Below, piece after piece: positions 10,961-21,300 of a stretch of 64,000 nucleotides of DNA (positions are counted from its first letter, which is position 1; each line of letters starts with the position of its first letter). Source of the DNA: Rhododendron vialii (Eukaryota > Streptophyta > Magnoliopsida > Ericales > Ericaceae). The stretch lies in contig NC_080557.1 of assembly GCF_030253575.1 (NCBI RefSeq), positions 42,546,501 through 42,610,500 on the forward strand, in the 5' to 3' direction. The position numbers and the translations under genes were made by a program. Below the pieces are notes generated by a model. The model made no database searches. It was not told the DNA's origin and saw nothing but the letters and a program-made list of their open reading frames with translations.

Positions 10961-11195
10961 TTGAGAAATTTTTGGTTGCAAATCGGGTACCACGTGGTAC
11001 CAGTGCAACACCTTCGAGCCGTCCAAACGTGTTTTGGACAGCCCGGACTCAAACACCCTCTCTCCTTCTCAGCCAAACACTCTCTCTCCTCTTTCTCTCT
11101 CTCAAATCCTGGCCATTCAAAACACGTTTGAATGGCTTGAATGTGCGTCGGGCACCACGTATCCCATACCTTATTTGCACCCAAAAACTTCTCAA
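10961..11195. mobile_element. Foldback MITE
   Basis: A 235-bp element with inverted ends: TTGAGAAATTTTTGGTTGCA on the left, and TTGAGAAGTTTTTGGGTGCA as the reverse of the right. The arms stay related through the 'ggtaccacgtgg' region. The interior is pyrimidine-rich. The frames over it, on both strands, are not genes. Confidence 0.5.
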
Positions 11196-11823
11196 GGCGA
11201 GAAAGGGGGCTCTCCTGGGGAGAAAAAACAAAGAAAAATAAAATAAATTTTTTACATAAGTCTCCAAAGGGCAGTCGAAGCAGGAAAAAAAAAAAAGACT
11301 ACCTATCTTCCAGGGAAAATGGAAAAAGATAGAAGGGAGCTGGTCCTCATTTGTCTGAATAATTCCCCAAAGAAGCAAACACTGAACTCCCAAGTCAAAA
11401 TCAGTAATCCCTATTTCAAACGGCGAACTAAACCATCCACATGAATTTCTTTTCACTTGCTTTAAAAATCTTGACCCACTTTTAAGTAAATTCAGTTATA
11501 ATAATTGAAATCAGCATGTCTTTATTCTTCAATTAATTTAGAAATCAATTTCTAGAGTTGAATTAATTCTTGCTCCTGTGGATCGAAACCCGTACTACCG
11601 CTTTACTACCAAATTCCATTTTGCGCATTTTACGGGTTATGTTCATCTCGATTTTGACACGATGAGAGCCCCTACCGTCAAACCCCGTCATAGTTTGCAA
11701 AGTGACAGACCAAACTAAATGAGGCTTAAAAAATCCAACACGAGCATGATTTCTCACAAAGTGATCCATAATCCATCTATGAAACGGAGATGATCCTGGT
11801 TTGTTCCTCAAGTAGTCTTCATT

Positions 11824-12226
11824 TAACTTGCGGAAGGGAGCCCATACAGTTACAACAGTCGCCTGATGCGGTAGTTTTGGTTGATTGGGTTTTCAAGAAA
11901 TGGAAAGAGGGAGCGATTCTCGAGACAAGTGATCCTAGATTGGGAGGAGATTATTTGGAGGAGGAAATGGAGTTGGTTTTGAAAGTAGGCCTGCTTTGCT
12001 CAAAGTCCGTTGCAGTGACAAGACCTAGCATGCGGAAAGTGATTCAATACCTTGATGGAGATGTCCTGTTGCCGGAGATAATTCGTGACAGCAGAAGTAT
12101 TGTACCAATAGGTCTTGGTAATGAAGCCCCCCATATGAATTTGTCATGTCATTTACGTCATCCATTGTGAAGTCTTCTGCTCCCTCAATATCTAGCACAG
12201 ATTCAATACTCACTAGCGGTAGGTAA
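11824..12226 (+). pseudogene. LecRK 3' tail (copy 2, internal deletion)
   Basis: Only the last part of a LecRK remains, from the ACGRRP region of the kinase (about residue 548) to the stop. It is joined directly to distal promoter sequence (11205-11823) that is nearly the same as that of gene 1. The join lies at TAACTT, which in gene 1 occurs both upstream (7781-7786) and in the coding region (9706-9711). The missing segment equals about 1.9 kb of the gene 1 cassette. A small frame change near 12126 alters the tail after GLGNEA. It cannot make a receptor or a kinase. Confidence 0.85.
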
Positions 12227-12270
12227 ATTTGAAAGTTTCCAGTGCCTTGGATAATGCTAGATCATGGGGG

Positions 12271-12400
12271 TTTTTTTTTTTTTTTTTTCCTTCTGGAGGA
12301 AAGGCAAAAAATGTTTGTTTGTTAGTCGGAGTTTGAAGAGTTGAACCCAAGACTGGATGAATTTGAAACAAGCAGGCAACCACTTGCGTTACGTCGCAAG
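12271..12400 (-). mobile_element. Antisense SINE after LecRK copy 2
   Basis: Same SINE as after gene 1. The A-tail is seen as an 18-base T run (12271-12288), followed by the reversed body and the tRNA-like B-box and A-box near 12335-12395. Confidence 0.5.
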
Positions 12401-12506
12401 TTTATAGTTTGAATGTGAGACTAAAAAGAAGGATAGCTGCCATTGGGTTAAGGAGACATAAGTACTTCAAATTTCGTTAGGATGGTAGTTGAATATTACT
12501 GATATT

Positions 12507-12745
12507 TGTATGTACAGAAGCATATGAAGGTTAAATTCTGCAGCTTCTATTGCTTTCTTTGACATTCAGGTATTTAGCTATATGTCGTATTTTTTTATAC
12601 TTGTGTACATGTCTTGACTTTGTTGCTCTAGTGTGTTCATGTAGTCTAGTCTAGATTTATTGCCTTAGCTATTAGAAGATCCTGAAGGATCACGTTCCTT
12701 GGACTAGAAATTGGATTTTAGAGTTCAATACAAGTAAGTGATTGT
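12507..12745 (+). repeat. Fossil copia LTR remnant after copy 2
   Basis: Begins TGTATGTACAGAAGC and continues through the 'tagtctagtctagattta' region shared by all LTR relics in this cluster. It lacks its far end. Old and broken. Confidence 0.5.
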
Positions 12746-14425
12746 TATTGTACCCAACTAAATGTTATTTAGTGATTGCCAATTCCACTCCCTAGTCATG
12801 TGAGACTACATATCATTAAGAAGAGAGACGTGGGGCGGGGCGGGGTGGCTTTTCTCTCATCTTTTCAAACATGAGATGGGCATATGACAGCCTTTGGATT
12901 TTGTTTGGAAAATCTACCTTTGATTGACAGCCTTTGGATCTAGTTTACCAAATTTCCCGGTTTGAAAATGTCTTCTTCAGTGGTGACATGTAGTAGGTAG
13001 AGGTTATCAAAAGGAGAAGATTAATACCCAGTAAAATGTAAAATCTTGGAGGCCACTGGGTTCATCTTACACAAAATTTCCTCTTTGGTTGTGCCTCTGT
13101 AGCCTTGATGCTTTGTACTTTAATTTGTATTTTGAGTTAATAAATGTTTTTACAGATAAAAAAATTAATTTCATGTCAGGGCATTAAATTACTAGCTAAG
13201 CATTGTACATATGACTAACATGTAATTTGTGTTGTTCAAACAGATCATGACGATTATAAGATTGAGAGGGAACTCCTTCCTGCTCGAGCAGAATATCCTT
13301 GGGGTCACAAACCTTAACATGGATGATTAATTTTGTCTCACAAATTCAAGCTTAATTTGGGACAATGAGGTTGTCCGCGGTGGGGTGGGGTGGCTTTTCT
13401 CTCATCTTTTCACGCTTGCGCTTGCGCTTCTGCACCCGCACACGAATTATGACTTACTCAATCACTGCATCAAGAAATACACGCTGCAAGTTTTGCAAAA
13501 AGAGTTCGGTAATGTATTAATACCAGCTCGCATTAATTCAAGAAAGGGTCAAAGGATGTACACTTTGAAGCTGTGAGATCTAGCAGACCAGAAATAATTA
13601 ATATGCCCAGAAACGACATTCCACCACGAGCGAAAATGGTACTGGAATCAAAACAAAACGAAGTACTTCGCATGTATGACCAAATGTTGAAGACGTAATG
13701 CTGGTAGTTGTTAAGGGAACAAAAAAAACCAGGAAAAGAAATACCGTACTAGAAAGAAAGCCGAGGAATAAGAACATGCAATAGTCAGCATTCAACAACT
13801 GCTGTCTGATGATTAACTTTCCGCTTATTGATGACGAACCAGGTTTAATAGAGTTATCAATTCATCATACAACATCATTTGTCAACCAAAACATGGGTCA
13901 AGAATAAACTTAATGTCTTGCTGCCATTTGTGAAGACCAGAATAATACAGCAGTAGCCTCTTTCCCCTTCAGCGTAACAAGAAAGTATGCGATGTGTTGC
14001 GGTGACACCTTGTGTCTTTCCTTATTCCAGACAACCCCTTTTGAATGCAACTCGAAAGGCTTACTAAGAATTTTGGAAGTCCAACCATGTCTAGCCTTTT
14101 AAGGATCACCAATTAAGCAACAATAGAAGCTGAGTTCCACGAGTTAAGCTTGTGCCAACTTTATCAAACCTTTGAATCTACAGGAAATATGATTAGAAAT
14201 GTAATCTCGAATTCCAATGTACGCTAACACATTTTACAGAATTAACTAAAAAGCATCAAGTCTGCGTGTAACTACTCGCTCAAGTTGCACTCGATCTCCT
14301 ACAATATCATTACAGAAACTGTAAGAGTGATAATAAAACAACAAACTGGTTTTCATTCATATTAATTTCACCCTGCAGGAACTTTATTGTCCATATAGGA
14401 ACTTGTCAATGCTTTTCATTGCAGA
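12746..14425. other. Spacer shared with block B (36900-38800)
   Basis: No gene recognised. The sequence parallels 36900-38800 almost throughout, including a G-rich 'ggggcggggtggctttt' segment, a second similar segment near 13380, and an inverted copy of the 1930-2250 spacer near 13480-13610. Part of the G-rich segment recurs at 63030-63150. Insertions in the block B copy are absent here, for example the hairpin at 37071-37240. Confidence 0.55.
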
Positions 14426-15565
14426 ACAGAATGAAATGCTGGGAAAATTAAACAACTAACAAAATCAATAAAGTTAAATAAACTCTTTTGAACAAAATTA
14501 ATCTGTAAAAGGATCAAGATATGCAAACCAAATTCTGTGGCATCTGCCTCAGTGGTTTCACAGTAGCAGTCACACCACACTGTACTTCAACCGAGTTAGA
14601 AGCAAACCCAAGCCCAAACCATCAAGCTTTTGTGTAGTAGAATAAAGATAATGGACGTTACAGAGTAAAAAATCGGAGACAGATTGTCCTTTCTTTTGTT
14701 TAAGATCTCGAATATCCATCTCAAGACTGAATTTTCTTGCCAAGTAAGTTTGAACATAACGCTAAATCCCGAACTTGTTTTGCAGTCTCAATTTTACCGA
14801 GTTGCATTCTAATAGAGACACCAACAGAGTAATTTTACTGTTATCCATATCCCATTCATCCACTTTTCAAAGGCATCACTCCTTTGATCATTCGATTTTA
14901 TGGGATTCGTTTTCTTTCCGGTGACATACATCAACATGCATGCCTTTTCCTTTCAGGAAAACTACTCATGATATGAGACCAATGGCTGTAATTGAGACCA
15001 GTGAATTTGACGGAGATGTTTTAAATAATATCGGATGAGGCCATATTCGTTGGAAAAGACTAATGAAAATAGATATCAGAGCAAGGATGCAAGAGCTATA
15101 CTGATTACCGGGTCTAGACACGCCAAAGAGGGCTTATCAAGAAAAACCGAAGTAGTACTCAGAAGTGAGTCAGAACCAATCAACTAACAAAGATTGGCTT
15201 GCACTAGAACAAGAGACAATCAGGAGAGGAAGACACCAAACAAAACAATGGGCTCTGATACCTTGTAAATTGCAGATTATCAATCTCTCTTTTTTTATAC
15301 GAATATTTCTTTTTCATAAGTGCAATACCAATCCCTTACTTGTATTGAACTCTATAATCCAATATCTAGTCCAAGGAACGTTATCCTTCAGGATCCTCTA
15401 ATAGCTAAGGCAATAATCGAGACTATACTACATAAGCACACTTGAGCAACAAAGTCAAGACATGCACACAAGTATATCAAAATATGATATAGCAAAATAC
15501 CTGCAAAAATCAAAGAAAGCTGTAGAAGCTGCAGAATTTAACATTCGTATGCTTCTGTATATACA
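14426..15565 (-). mobile_element. Fossil Ty1-copia fragment (LTR plus gag-like region)
   Basis: Minus-strand relic. The LTR occupies about 15264-15565 (TGTATATAC...TTTACA type ends). The adjacent primer-binding region reads as the reverse of GGTATCAGAGCC, matching initiator Met tRNA as in many copia elements. Gag-like sequence follows down to about 14430. No pol region or second LTR was found. It is old and broken many times. The same relic occurs at 39040-40551 (-) and 58811-60135 (+). Confidence 0.55.
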
Positions 15566-15680
15566 AAATATCAGTAATACTCAATCGTCTTCCTAACCGA
15601 AATTTGAAGTACTTATGTCTCCTTCACCCAATATCAGCTATCCTTCTTTTTAGTCTCACACATTCAAACTATGAACTTGC

Positions 15681-15803
15681 CAGCTAGCCCAAGTGGTTGC
15701 ATGCCTGTTCCAAATTCATCTAGTCCTAGGTTCAAATCTTCTAACTCACACTAACAAACTAACATTTCTTGCATTTCCTCAGGGGAAAAAAATGAAAAAA
15801 GAA
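15681..15803 (+). mobile_element. SINE in the 3' flank of gene 3
   Basis: Head AGCTAGCCCAAGTGGTTGC fits the tRNA A-box, and GGTTCAAATCTTC fits the B-box. The body ends in an A-rich tail about 40 bp from the stop codon of the minus-strand LecRK. It is antisense to the gene, as in all copies. Confidence 0.55.
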
Positions 15804-15843
15804 CATGAACTAGCATTATCCAAGACACTGGAAACTTTCAAAT

Positions 15844-17880
15844 TTACCGACCGCTAGTGAGTATTGACTCTGTGCTAGATATGGAGTGAGCAGAAGACTT
15901 CAGAATGGATGACGGAAATGACATGACAAATTCTGATGATGCTTCATTACCAAGACCTATTGTACCAATACTTGTGCTATCATGAATTATCTCCGGCAAC
16001 AGGACATCTCCATCAAGGTATTGCATCACTTGCCGCATGCTGGGTCTTGTCGCTGCATCGGACTTTGAGCAAAGCAGGCCTAGTTTCAAAACCAACTCCA
16101 TTTCCTCCTCCAAATAATCTCCTCCCAATCTAGGATCACTTGTCTCGAGAATCGCTCCCTCTTTCCATTTCTCGAAAACCCAATCAACCAAAACCACCTC
16201 GTCAGGCGACTGTTGTAGCTGTATAGGCTTCCTTCCGCAAGCTACTTCAAGTATGAATGCACCGAAAGCAAACACATCAGTGCTTGGCGTTGGCTTTCCG
16301 GTTCTGGAAAGCTCTGGTGCAAGGTACCCAATTGTCCCCACCACATGGGTAGTTTTGAAGTTTGCTCCATGATCGTATAATCTAGCAAGACCAAAATCCC
16401 CTAGCCTTCCATTTAGATCAGTGTCCAATAGAACATTACTAGCCTTCACGTCTCTGTGAAGAACAACTTGGTCCCATCCTTCATGTAGATACAAAAGGGC
16501 AGATGCTACTCCTCTGATGATACGATAACGTTGTGCCCAGTCGAGGATTGGCTTTTCATTGCTAAATAGGAACTTGTCAAGGCTTCCGTTAGGCATATAA
16601 TCATAGACCAAGAGCAGCTCTCCCTTCCGCCGGCTATAGCCGAGGAGCTGCACCAAGTTCCTGTGCCTTAGCCTTCCCATGCTAGCAATTTCAGCCACAA
16701 ACTCCTTCATCCCTTGATTAGAATCATTGGAGACTTTCTTGACTGCAACTTGTTCCTTCGAAGAGGGAAGTACTCCTCTATAAACCTTACCGAAACCTCC
16801 TGCTCCAAGAAGTTCTTCGTCTATGAAACCTCTGGTAGCTTTGAAGAGATCCTTATAGGAAAACCTATGAGGGCCATATTCGCTTTCCCAATCTTCACGT
16901 ATTTCTTCATACTTTTTCCTCCTCAACACGTAAAATGTCCCTGCAATTGTGATAGTGAGCCCAATGGCTACTATTGTCACTGGCACTATAACTCCTAGAC
17001 CTATAATTCCTAGACCGGGTTTTCTTCGATGAGGAAGTGAAGGAAGCTTTGAAATTTCGAGACCCTGTGCTTTCCCACTTTTATTGAAGCTCCAACCAAG
17101 AATATAGTGGTTCCCTGAAACTGCTCCTGTAGCAGCAGAGAAACCAACATACATTGAATCCAATAGAATTGAAGAAAGATTGATTCGTGTTGACAGGAGA
17201 GACTGATCCGGTTTGGGGCTTGTAAGAGGAGCAAGTGTTACATTGAGTACATTCTCAAACCCATCATACTCAATCCAAACGTGCATTGGACTCCCGCTTA
17301 CAAGTTGCAAGCTCTGGTTTATCCGTTCCCTGTTGGAGTAATACATGACGGTAGCAGATACATTTGATACTAAGCTGTTAACATCAATTCCAACATGGTT
17401 ATCATTTGTATCATTGAATTCAACATTTAAAAGGGAATCGAACTCGATTGCCAAAAGATGGTTGGAAGGGAGCCTATTGTTAGAAAAATTAAGGAGCCCA
17501 AAATATTGGCCTCCTAAGGCTTGGTTGAAATCCATGGATGGTGAGATGGCGAAGGCTATTCCATTTGCTCTCAGATTTGTTATCTCAGGAACAATGGCAA
17601 ACACAAAATGGGTGGAAAATGAAAGAGCTTGCGGTAACATGGACGAAGATGTATCGAATCCTATAGGATGCTTGTAGAAAGCACGACCTATTTGATACTT
17701 TGAAAAATTGGTTAGCTGCAAAAGACCATTGGAGTGGATTTTTGCAATCCCACCAAGGTGAATATTGGCTCCATTGAAGCCATTGTACACGAACTGGTTT
17801 TCATCTACAGCCATGGCTAGGGGATTCAAGCAAACATACAAAAGTATAAGAAAATAAACTGATACTGGTGTGGAAGTCAT
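15844..17880 (-). CDS. L-type lectin receptor kinase, LecRK-IV type (copy 3, intact)
   Basis: Single exon, 678 residues, colinear with copy 1: signal peptide 1-24, lectin domain about 27-276, membrane helix about 291-318, kinase about 353-630 with GAGGFGKVY, Lys381, [11 protein letters not shown] and APE all present. It is predicted to be a plasma-membrane receptor with an active RD kinase. Lectin loop A reads LRANG and loop D TGAVSGN, pairing it with copy 7, its counterpart in block B. What sets it apart is upstream: a 152-bp insertion (17884-18035) begins three bases before the start codon and displaces the conserved 5' leader. Whether it is still expressed normally is unknown. Confidence 0.93.
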   Translation of the reverse strand: MTSTPVSVYFLILLYVCLNPLAMAVDENQFVYNGFNGANIHLGGIAKIHSNGLLQLTNFSKYQIGRAFYKHPIGFDTSSSMLPQALSFSTHFVFAIVPEITNLRANGIAFAISPSMDFNQALGGQYFGLLNFSNNRLPSNHLLAIEFDSLLNVEFNDTNDNHVGIDVNSLVSNVSATVMYYSNRERINQSLQLVSGSPMHVWIEYDGFENVLNVTLAPLTSPKPDQSLLSTRINLSSILLDSMYVGFSAATGAVSGNHYILGWSFNKSGKAQGLEISKLPSLPHRRKPGLGIIGLGVIVPVTIVAIGLTITIAGTFYVLRRKKYEEIREDWESEYGPHRFSYKDLFKATRGFIDEELLGAGGFGKVYRGVLPSSKEQVAVKKVSNDSNQGMKEFVAEIASMGRLRHRNLVQLLGYSRRKGELLLVYDYMPNGSLDKFLFSNEKPILDWAQRYRIIRGVASALLYLHEGWDQVVLHRDVKASNVLLDTDLNGRLGDFGLARLYDHGANFKTTHVVGTIGYLAPELSRTGKPTPSTDVFAFGAFILEVACGRKPIQLQQSPDEVVLVDWVFEKWKEGAILETSDPRLGGDYLEEEMELVLKLGLLCSKSDAATRPSMRQVMQYLDGDVLLPEIIHDSTSIGTIGLGNEASSEFVMSFPSSILKSSAHSISSTESILTSGR

Positions 17881-17883
17881 TTA

Positions 17884-18035
17884 ATGCTATGTTTGGATTG
17901 GGTTTTTATTTTTTATTTTTGAAAAATAGTAGGGGTAATAATTGGAGAGTGATAGGGAGAGAAATGTTGAAAGTAGGGAGAATCTAGGGGGAATTTTTTA
18001 AAAAATTCTTTTTGAAAAGTGAAGAGAATAAGGCA
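17884..18035. mobile_element. MITE-like insertion next to the start codon of gene 3
   Basis: A 152-bp insertion flanked by TTA (17881-17883 and 18036-18038). In copy 7 the start codon is followed directly (upstream direction) by TTACCAATTTCAGG; here that junction is split. The TTA repeats suit PIF/Harbinger-type insertion, but the terminal inverted repeats are weak. The AT-rich insert would become the immediate 5' leader of gene 3. Confidence 0.5.
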
Positions 18036-18157
18036 TTACCAATTTCAGGAAGAGCTTCTTACTTGCAGCAATGGATGGTTAGTCCTTTGTTTGGAGATAG
18101 ATTCTTCTTTGTTATACATAAGGGTCTCCCTCCACGGGTAAAAAGGGGATTTGGGGA

Positions 18158-18162
18158 GTCAA
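18158..18162 (-). promoter_or_regulatory. W-box core upstream of gene 3
   Basis: TTGAC on the minus strand in the conserved GGTGTTGACTCC word. The MITE-like insertion pushes it to about 280 bp from the start codon, against about 125 bp in other copies. Confidence 0.35.
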
Positions 18163-18484
18163 CACCTTTGCATAGAGGGCAGCAGAGCAGGTCAGCTAAA
18201 GAGACCAAAGTTTGTGACTGAATGATAATAACTTCACTGTGATTCCAATGTAACTTGCAACATGTCATTCTCCTCATGGTTATCCTTTGGTAGAGAATGG
18301 AACACCACACAAACAAACCATAAGTTAGATGAAGACTACTTAAGGACAAACCAGGATCATCTCCGTTTCATAGATGGATTAAGGATCACTTTGTGAGCAA
18401 TAATTCTCATGTTGGATTTGTGAAGCCTGATTCAGTTTGGTTTTTCACTTTACAAACTATAACGGGGTTTGACGGCAGAGGCTC

Positions 18485-18706
18485 GAGTTGAGTTTTGTTC
18501 ACCCTCCATTTAAGAGGGTGAACATTACCTTCCTCTTTATTGGTTAAAATAGTGTGGTCCCCATCACAAAGTGATGTCATACTTACCAAAAAGTGTATTG
18601 CATGATAAGCATGACATCATTTTGTAGTGGGATCCACATCATTTCAACCAATAAGAATGAGGGTAATATTCACCATCTTTTAAGGAGGGTGAACAAAATT
18701 GCACTC
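18485..18706. mobile_element. Mutator-type MITE specific to block A
   Basis: A 222-bp element between 9-bp direct repeats CAGAGGCTC (18476-18484 and 18707-18715). Its inverted ends share TTTTGTTCACCCTCC. The corresponding block B site (about 43262-43285) is empty and reads straight through, so the insertion postdates the block duplication or the two blocks differed at that time. Confidence 0.65.
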
Positions 18707-18715
18707 CAGAGGCTC

Positions 18716-19343
18716 TCATCATGAAAAATATAACCCGTAAAATGTGAAAAGTGGTAGTACGGGTTTCGATCCACGTGGACAAGAATTAGTTCAACTCTAG
18801 ACATCGATTTCTAAATTAATGGAAGAATAAAGATTTGCCGATTTCAAGTATAACGAGATTTACTTAAAAGAGAGTTTAGAAAAAAATTTAGCAAGTGAAA
18901 AGAAATTTAGGGTATCAGGTCCACCACTAACTTTATAATCGATGATTTAAGATATTTTGCACCTGTTAAATCAATCGATGTTGTAGTGATGTATTTTCTC
19001 TAGAAGCTTGAATTATCTTTTGGAATTCGAGTATATGTGAGCTAAGAATAAACCATTATTGATTGTCCACGCTAAATTAACACTAAACTCTACATTTTTA
19101 ACTTATCATATACTTGGTAGTATGAAAACAATTGTATTTATAAAGTTTTCACATAATATCAAAGCGGGACCCATTTCATCCCATATTTTAAAAAATTCAA
19201 AATTCACACCCCACAATATATCCTTAACATCCCCCTCATGTGCAACCTTTTTGCTGGTCTGTCATCGCAGGGTGTGGATTGTGAATTTTTTTGTCCAATA
19301 TGGGGTGGAATTGGCCATGCTCCGATACCATGTGGAGACTTTA
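18716..19343. other. Shared intergenic spacer
   Basis: Parallels about 43290-43840 of block B. No gene was recognised. A frame at 19059-19394 is not kept in block B and is judged to be chance. Confidence 0.45.
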
Positions 19344-19345
19344 TA

Positions 19346-19581
19346 CTTCTTCCGTCTCAATTTAATTGTCTCTCATTCTATTCTAACCGGCTAAAAAACT
19401 AGTTATATCTTTAAATCCGTAATGAATTTCATATCGAACATAGATCATGTTTGATAGATTTTGATTAATTCTATAATAAAATATTTTCGAAATCAACTAA
19501 AACATTATAAATTACTAGATATAATCAATTACAAAGTGGCACTAACTCCCAAAAAGGACAATTAAATTGGGACGGAGAGAG
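19346..19581. mobile_element. Stowaway-like MITE (block A copy)
   Basis: Flanked by TA. The ends CTTCTTCCGTCTCAATTTAA and reverse CTCTCTCCGTCCCAATTTAA are the Stowaway (Tc1/mariner) type. Block B holds the orthologous copy at 43842-44065, so this insertion is older than the duplication. Confidence 0.65.
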
Positions 19582-19589
19582 TATCTATC

Positions 19590-19851
19590 TCAAAACCAAT
19601 TAGTAATAAGTGAGGATGTCCTAAATATTATATTTCTATTACGACCTCTTTTGGGCGAACAAAGTGACTTATTCAAATATGAGAAGCTGATTTCCTTACT
19701 CGAAGAAAAAATGGGCTTGTTCTCGGAAAAAGCCGACCTCCAAGAAGAAAAAATGGCCTTGGAAAAGGTAAAAGCCTACCTCCAAGAACTAAAAGACAAA
19801 ATGGATTTGGAAGAACGCTTCGAAGAAGGATTCGACTTGTGGGAAACATAA
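19590..19851 (+). CDS. Small coiled-coil-like ORF, doubtful
   Basis: A short frame just after the Stowaway element encodes a charged helix-like peptide with spaced Leu and many Glu/Lys, including KLISLLEEKMGLFSEKADLQ, and ends DLWET. The block B counterpart (about 44075-44347) keeps most of the peptide, but there a stop interrupts it after KIRA. The first ATG (19567) lies inside the Stowaway inverted repeat, so it is not an original start. It could be one exon fragment of a decayed host gene. Function unknown; I do not recognise it. Confidence 0.25.
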
Positions 19852-21009
19852 GATTCCGACTTAGAAACGTGATGATGGATCTTAGAAGTGGTGTTAAGAA
19901 GTTATAGAATGACACCAGTTGTCACGATTTCTGGAGTTGCCACTGATAGAGAGTTAGAGTGCATGATATTTTGAAAGAATTATTTTACTAAGGTGATTCC
20001 CCTTTAGAGTGCATGATAGTATTTTCCTCACATTCCTACCATGAGAAAGGAAGTTTGCTGAATTTTTTTTTTCCCCCATCGCAAGCACACCGTGTCTCCT
20101 GTAATTCTTTCATGGCGGCCGAATCTATCAATACCAGATACCGAGCACGTGAGTCACACACGACACATGCTCTGTTTTTAAACAAAAATAAGTGATGTTG
20201 GACAAGCTTTTGAAAGATTTTTTATATTGTTACTTTTATGATTATAGAATTAGATCTTGAGTAGGAATTTTCTTTTTAGCTTCAGAATTATGTTTCTTTA
20301 TTTGAGTTAATTCTATTTTTCTATTTATTTAGGAATATTTCTTGGTCTACAAGAATTATGATTTTAATTAGGAATAATATTAGGAAATCTTATTAGTGCT
20401 ACCTATTTTGCACGTTTCTAATTTTCCTATTTTCTAGTTTTTTAAGATATTATTTCTTTTTCCTTGTAGTTTTGGTTTCCAAGTAATTGTTCCGCTTGGT
20501 TTCCACTCTAAGTAGTTACCTTATTGTTTGCTTAGTAATATTCTCAGAGTTTACTCTCTTGTGGATTCAAGAATTACTCGTGGATTCGAGTACCAATCTC
20601 GTTTGAATTAGTACATTAACTAATCTCTCTCTATCAACTTTCCACTCACGACAACTAAAAGCAAAAACACTTCCCCTTTTAGTGTAGTTTTCACATTAAT
20701 GGTTAACTAGTGCATCGATGAGGGATAAATATCATGAAACATAATATATTATGGCGCTCAATCGCACACTTTCAAAAGTGTTTTGGATCGTTTGGATTTT
20801 AAAAATCTATTCGCTAGGAGAGTTTAACTCTTCGCTGAAAGAGTTTTTTTTTTAAAATCTGGACCATTGATTGACAAAACGGATGACTGAGGTTGCACGA
20901 TTTTTATACTTCATACATAACGTCTTCAACAATAAGGTGAATTGGATTTGGATGGGCGAAGTTTGGTACTATATTTTAGGTATGCGACCTTTTTCTTGAA
21001 AATGTCTTC
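19852..21009. other. Shared spacer
   Basis: No gene. The sequence parallels block B at about 44350-45140 and 45400-45830. Near 20750-20930 lies a dispersed repeat ('ggcgctcaatcgc' and 'aaaagtgttttgga') also present at 45660-45810. Confidence 0.45.
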
Positions 21010-21300
21010 AAAGCTAGTCAAGCTGTCTCACATTTTCAGTACCATAAAGTCCCATTACAACTGTCCCAAGACTAATCAAAGCTGTGTCTCATTTTCAGTA
21101 CCATAAGGTCCCATTACAACTGTCCCAAGACTAATCAAAGCTGTGTCTCATTTTCAGTACCATGAGGTCCCATTACAACTGTCCCAAGACTAATCAAAGC
21201 CGTGTCACATTTTCAGTACCATAAGGTCCCATTACAACTGTCCCAAGACTAATCAAAGCCGTGTCACATTTTCAGTACCATAAGGTCCCATTACATATTT
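21010..21300. repeat. 59-bp minisatellite (block A)
   Basis: About four and a half direct copies of a 59-bp unit containing TTTTCAGTACCATAAGGTCC and CTGTCCCAAGACTAATCAAA. The period is read directly from the repeated CTGTCCC start at 21061, 21120 and 21179. Block B (about 46280-46400) has only about two copies, so the array changed size after the duplication. Confidence 0.8.

Noticed and set aside
15681-15803. tRNA gene
   Set aside because: A- and B-box words are present, but there is no cloverleaf with anticodon arm; the A-tail and repeated presence point to a SINE.
21010-21300. CRISPR-like array
   Set aside because: Direct head-to-tail 59-bp units without unique spacers, in a plant genome: a minisatellite.
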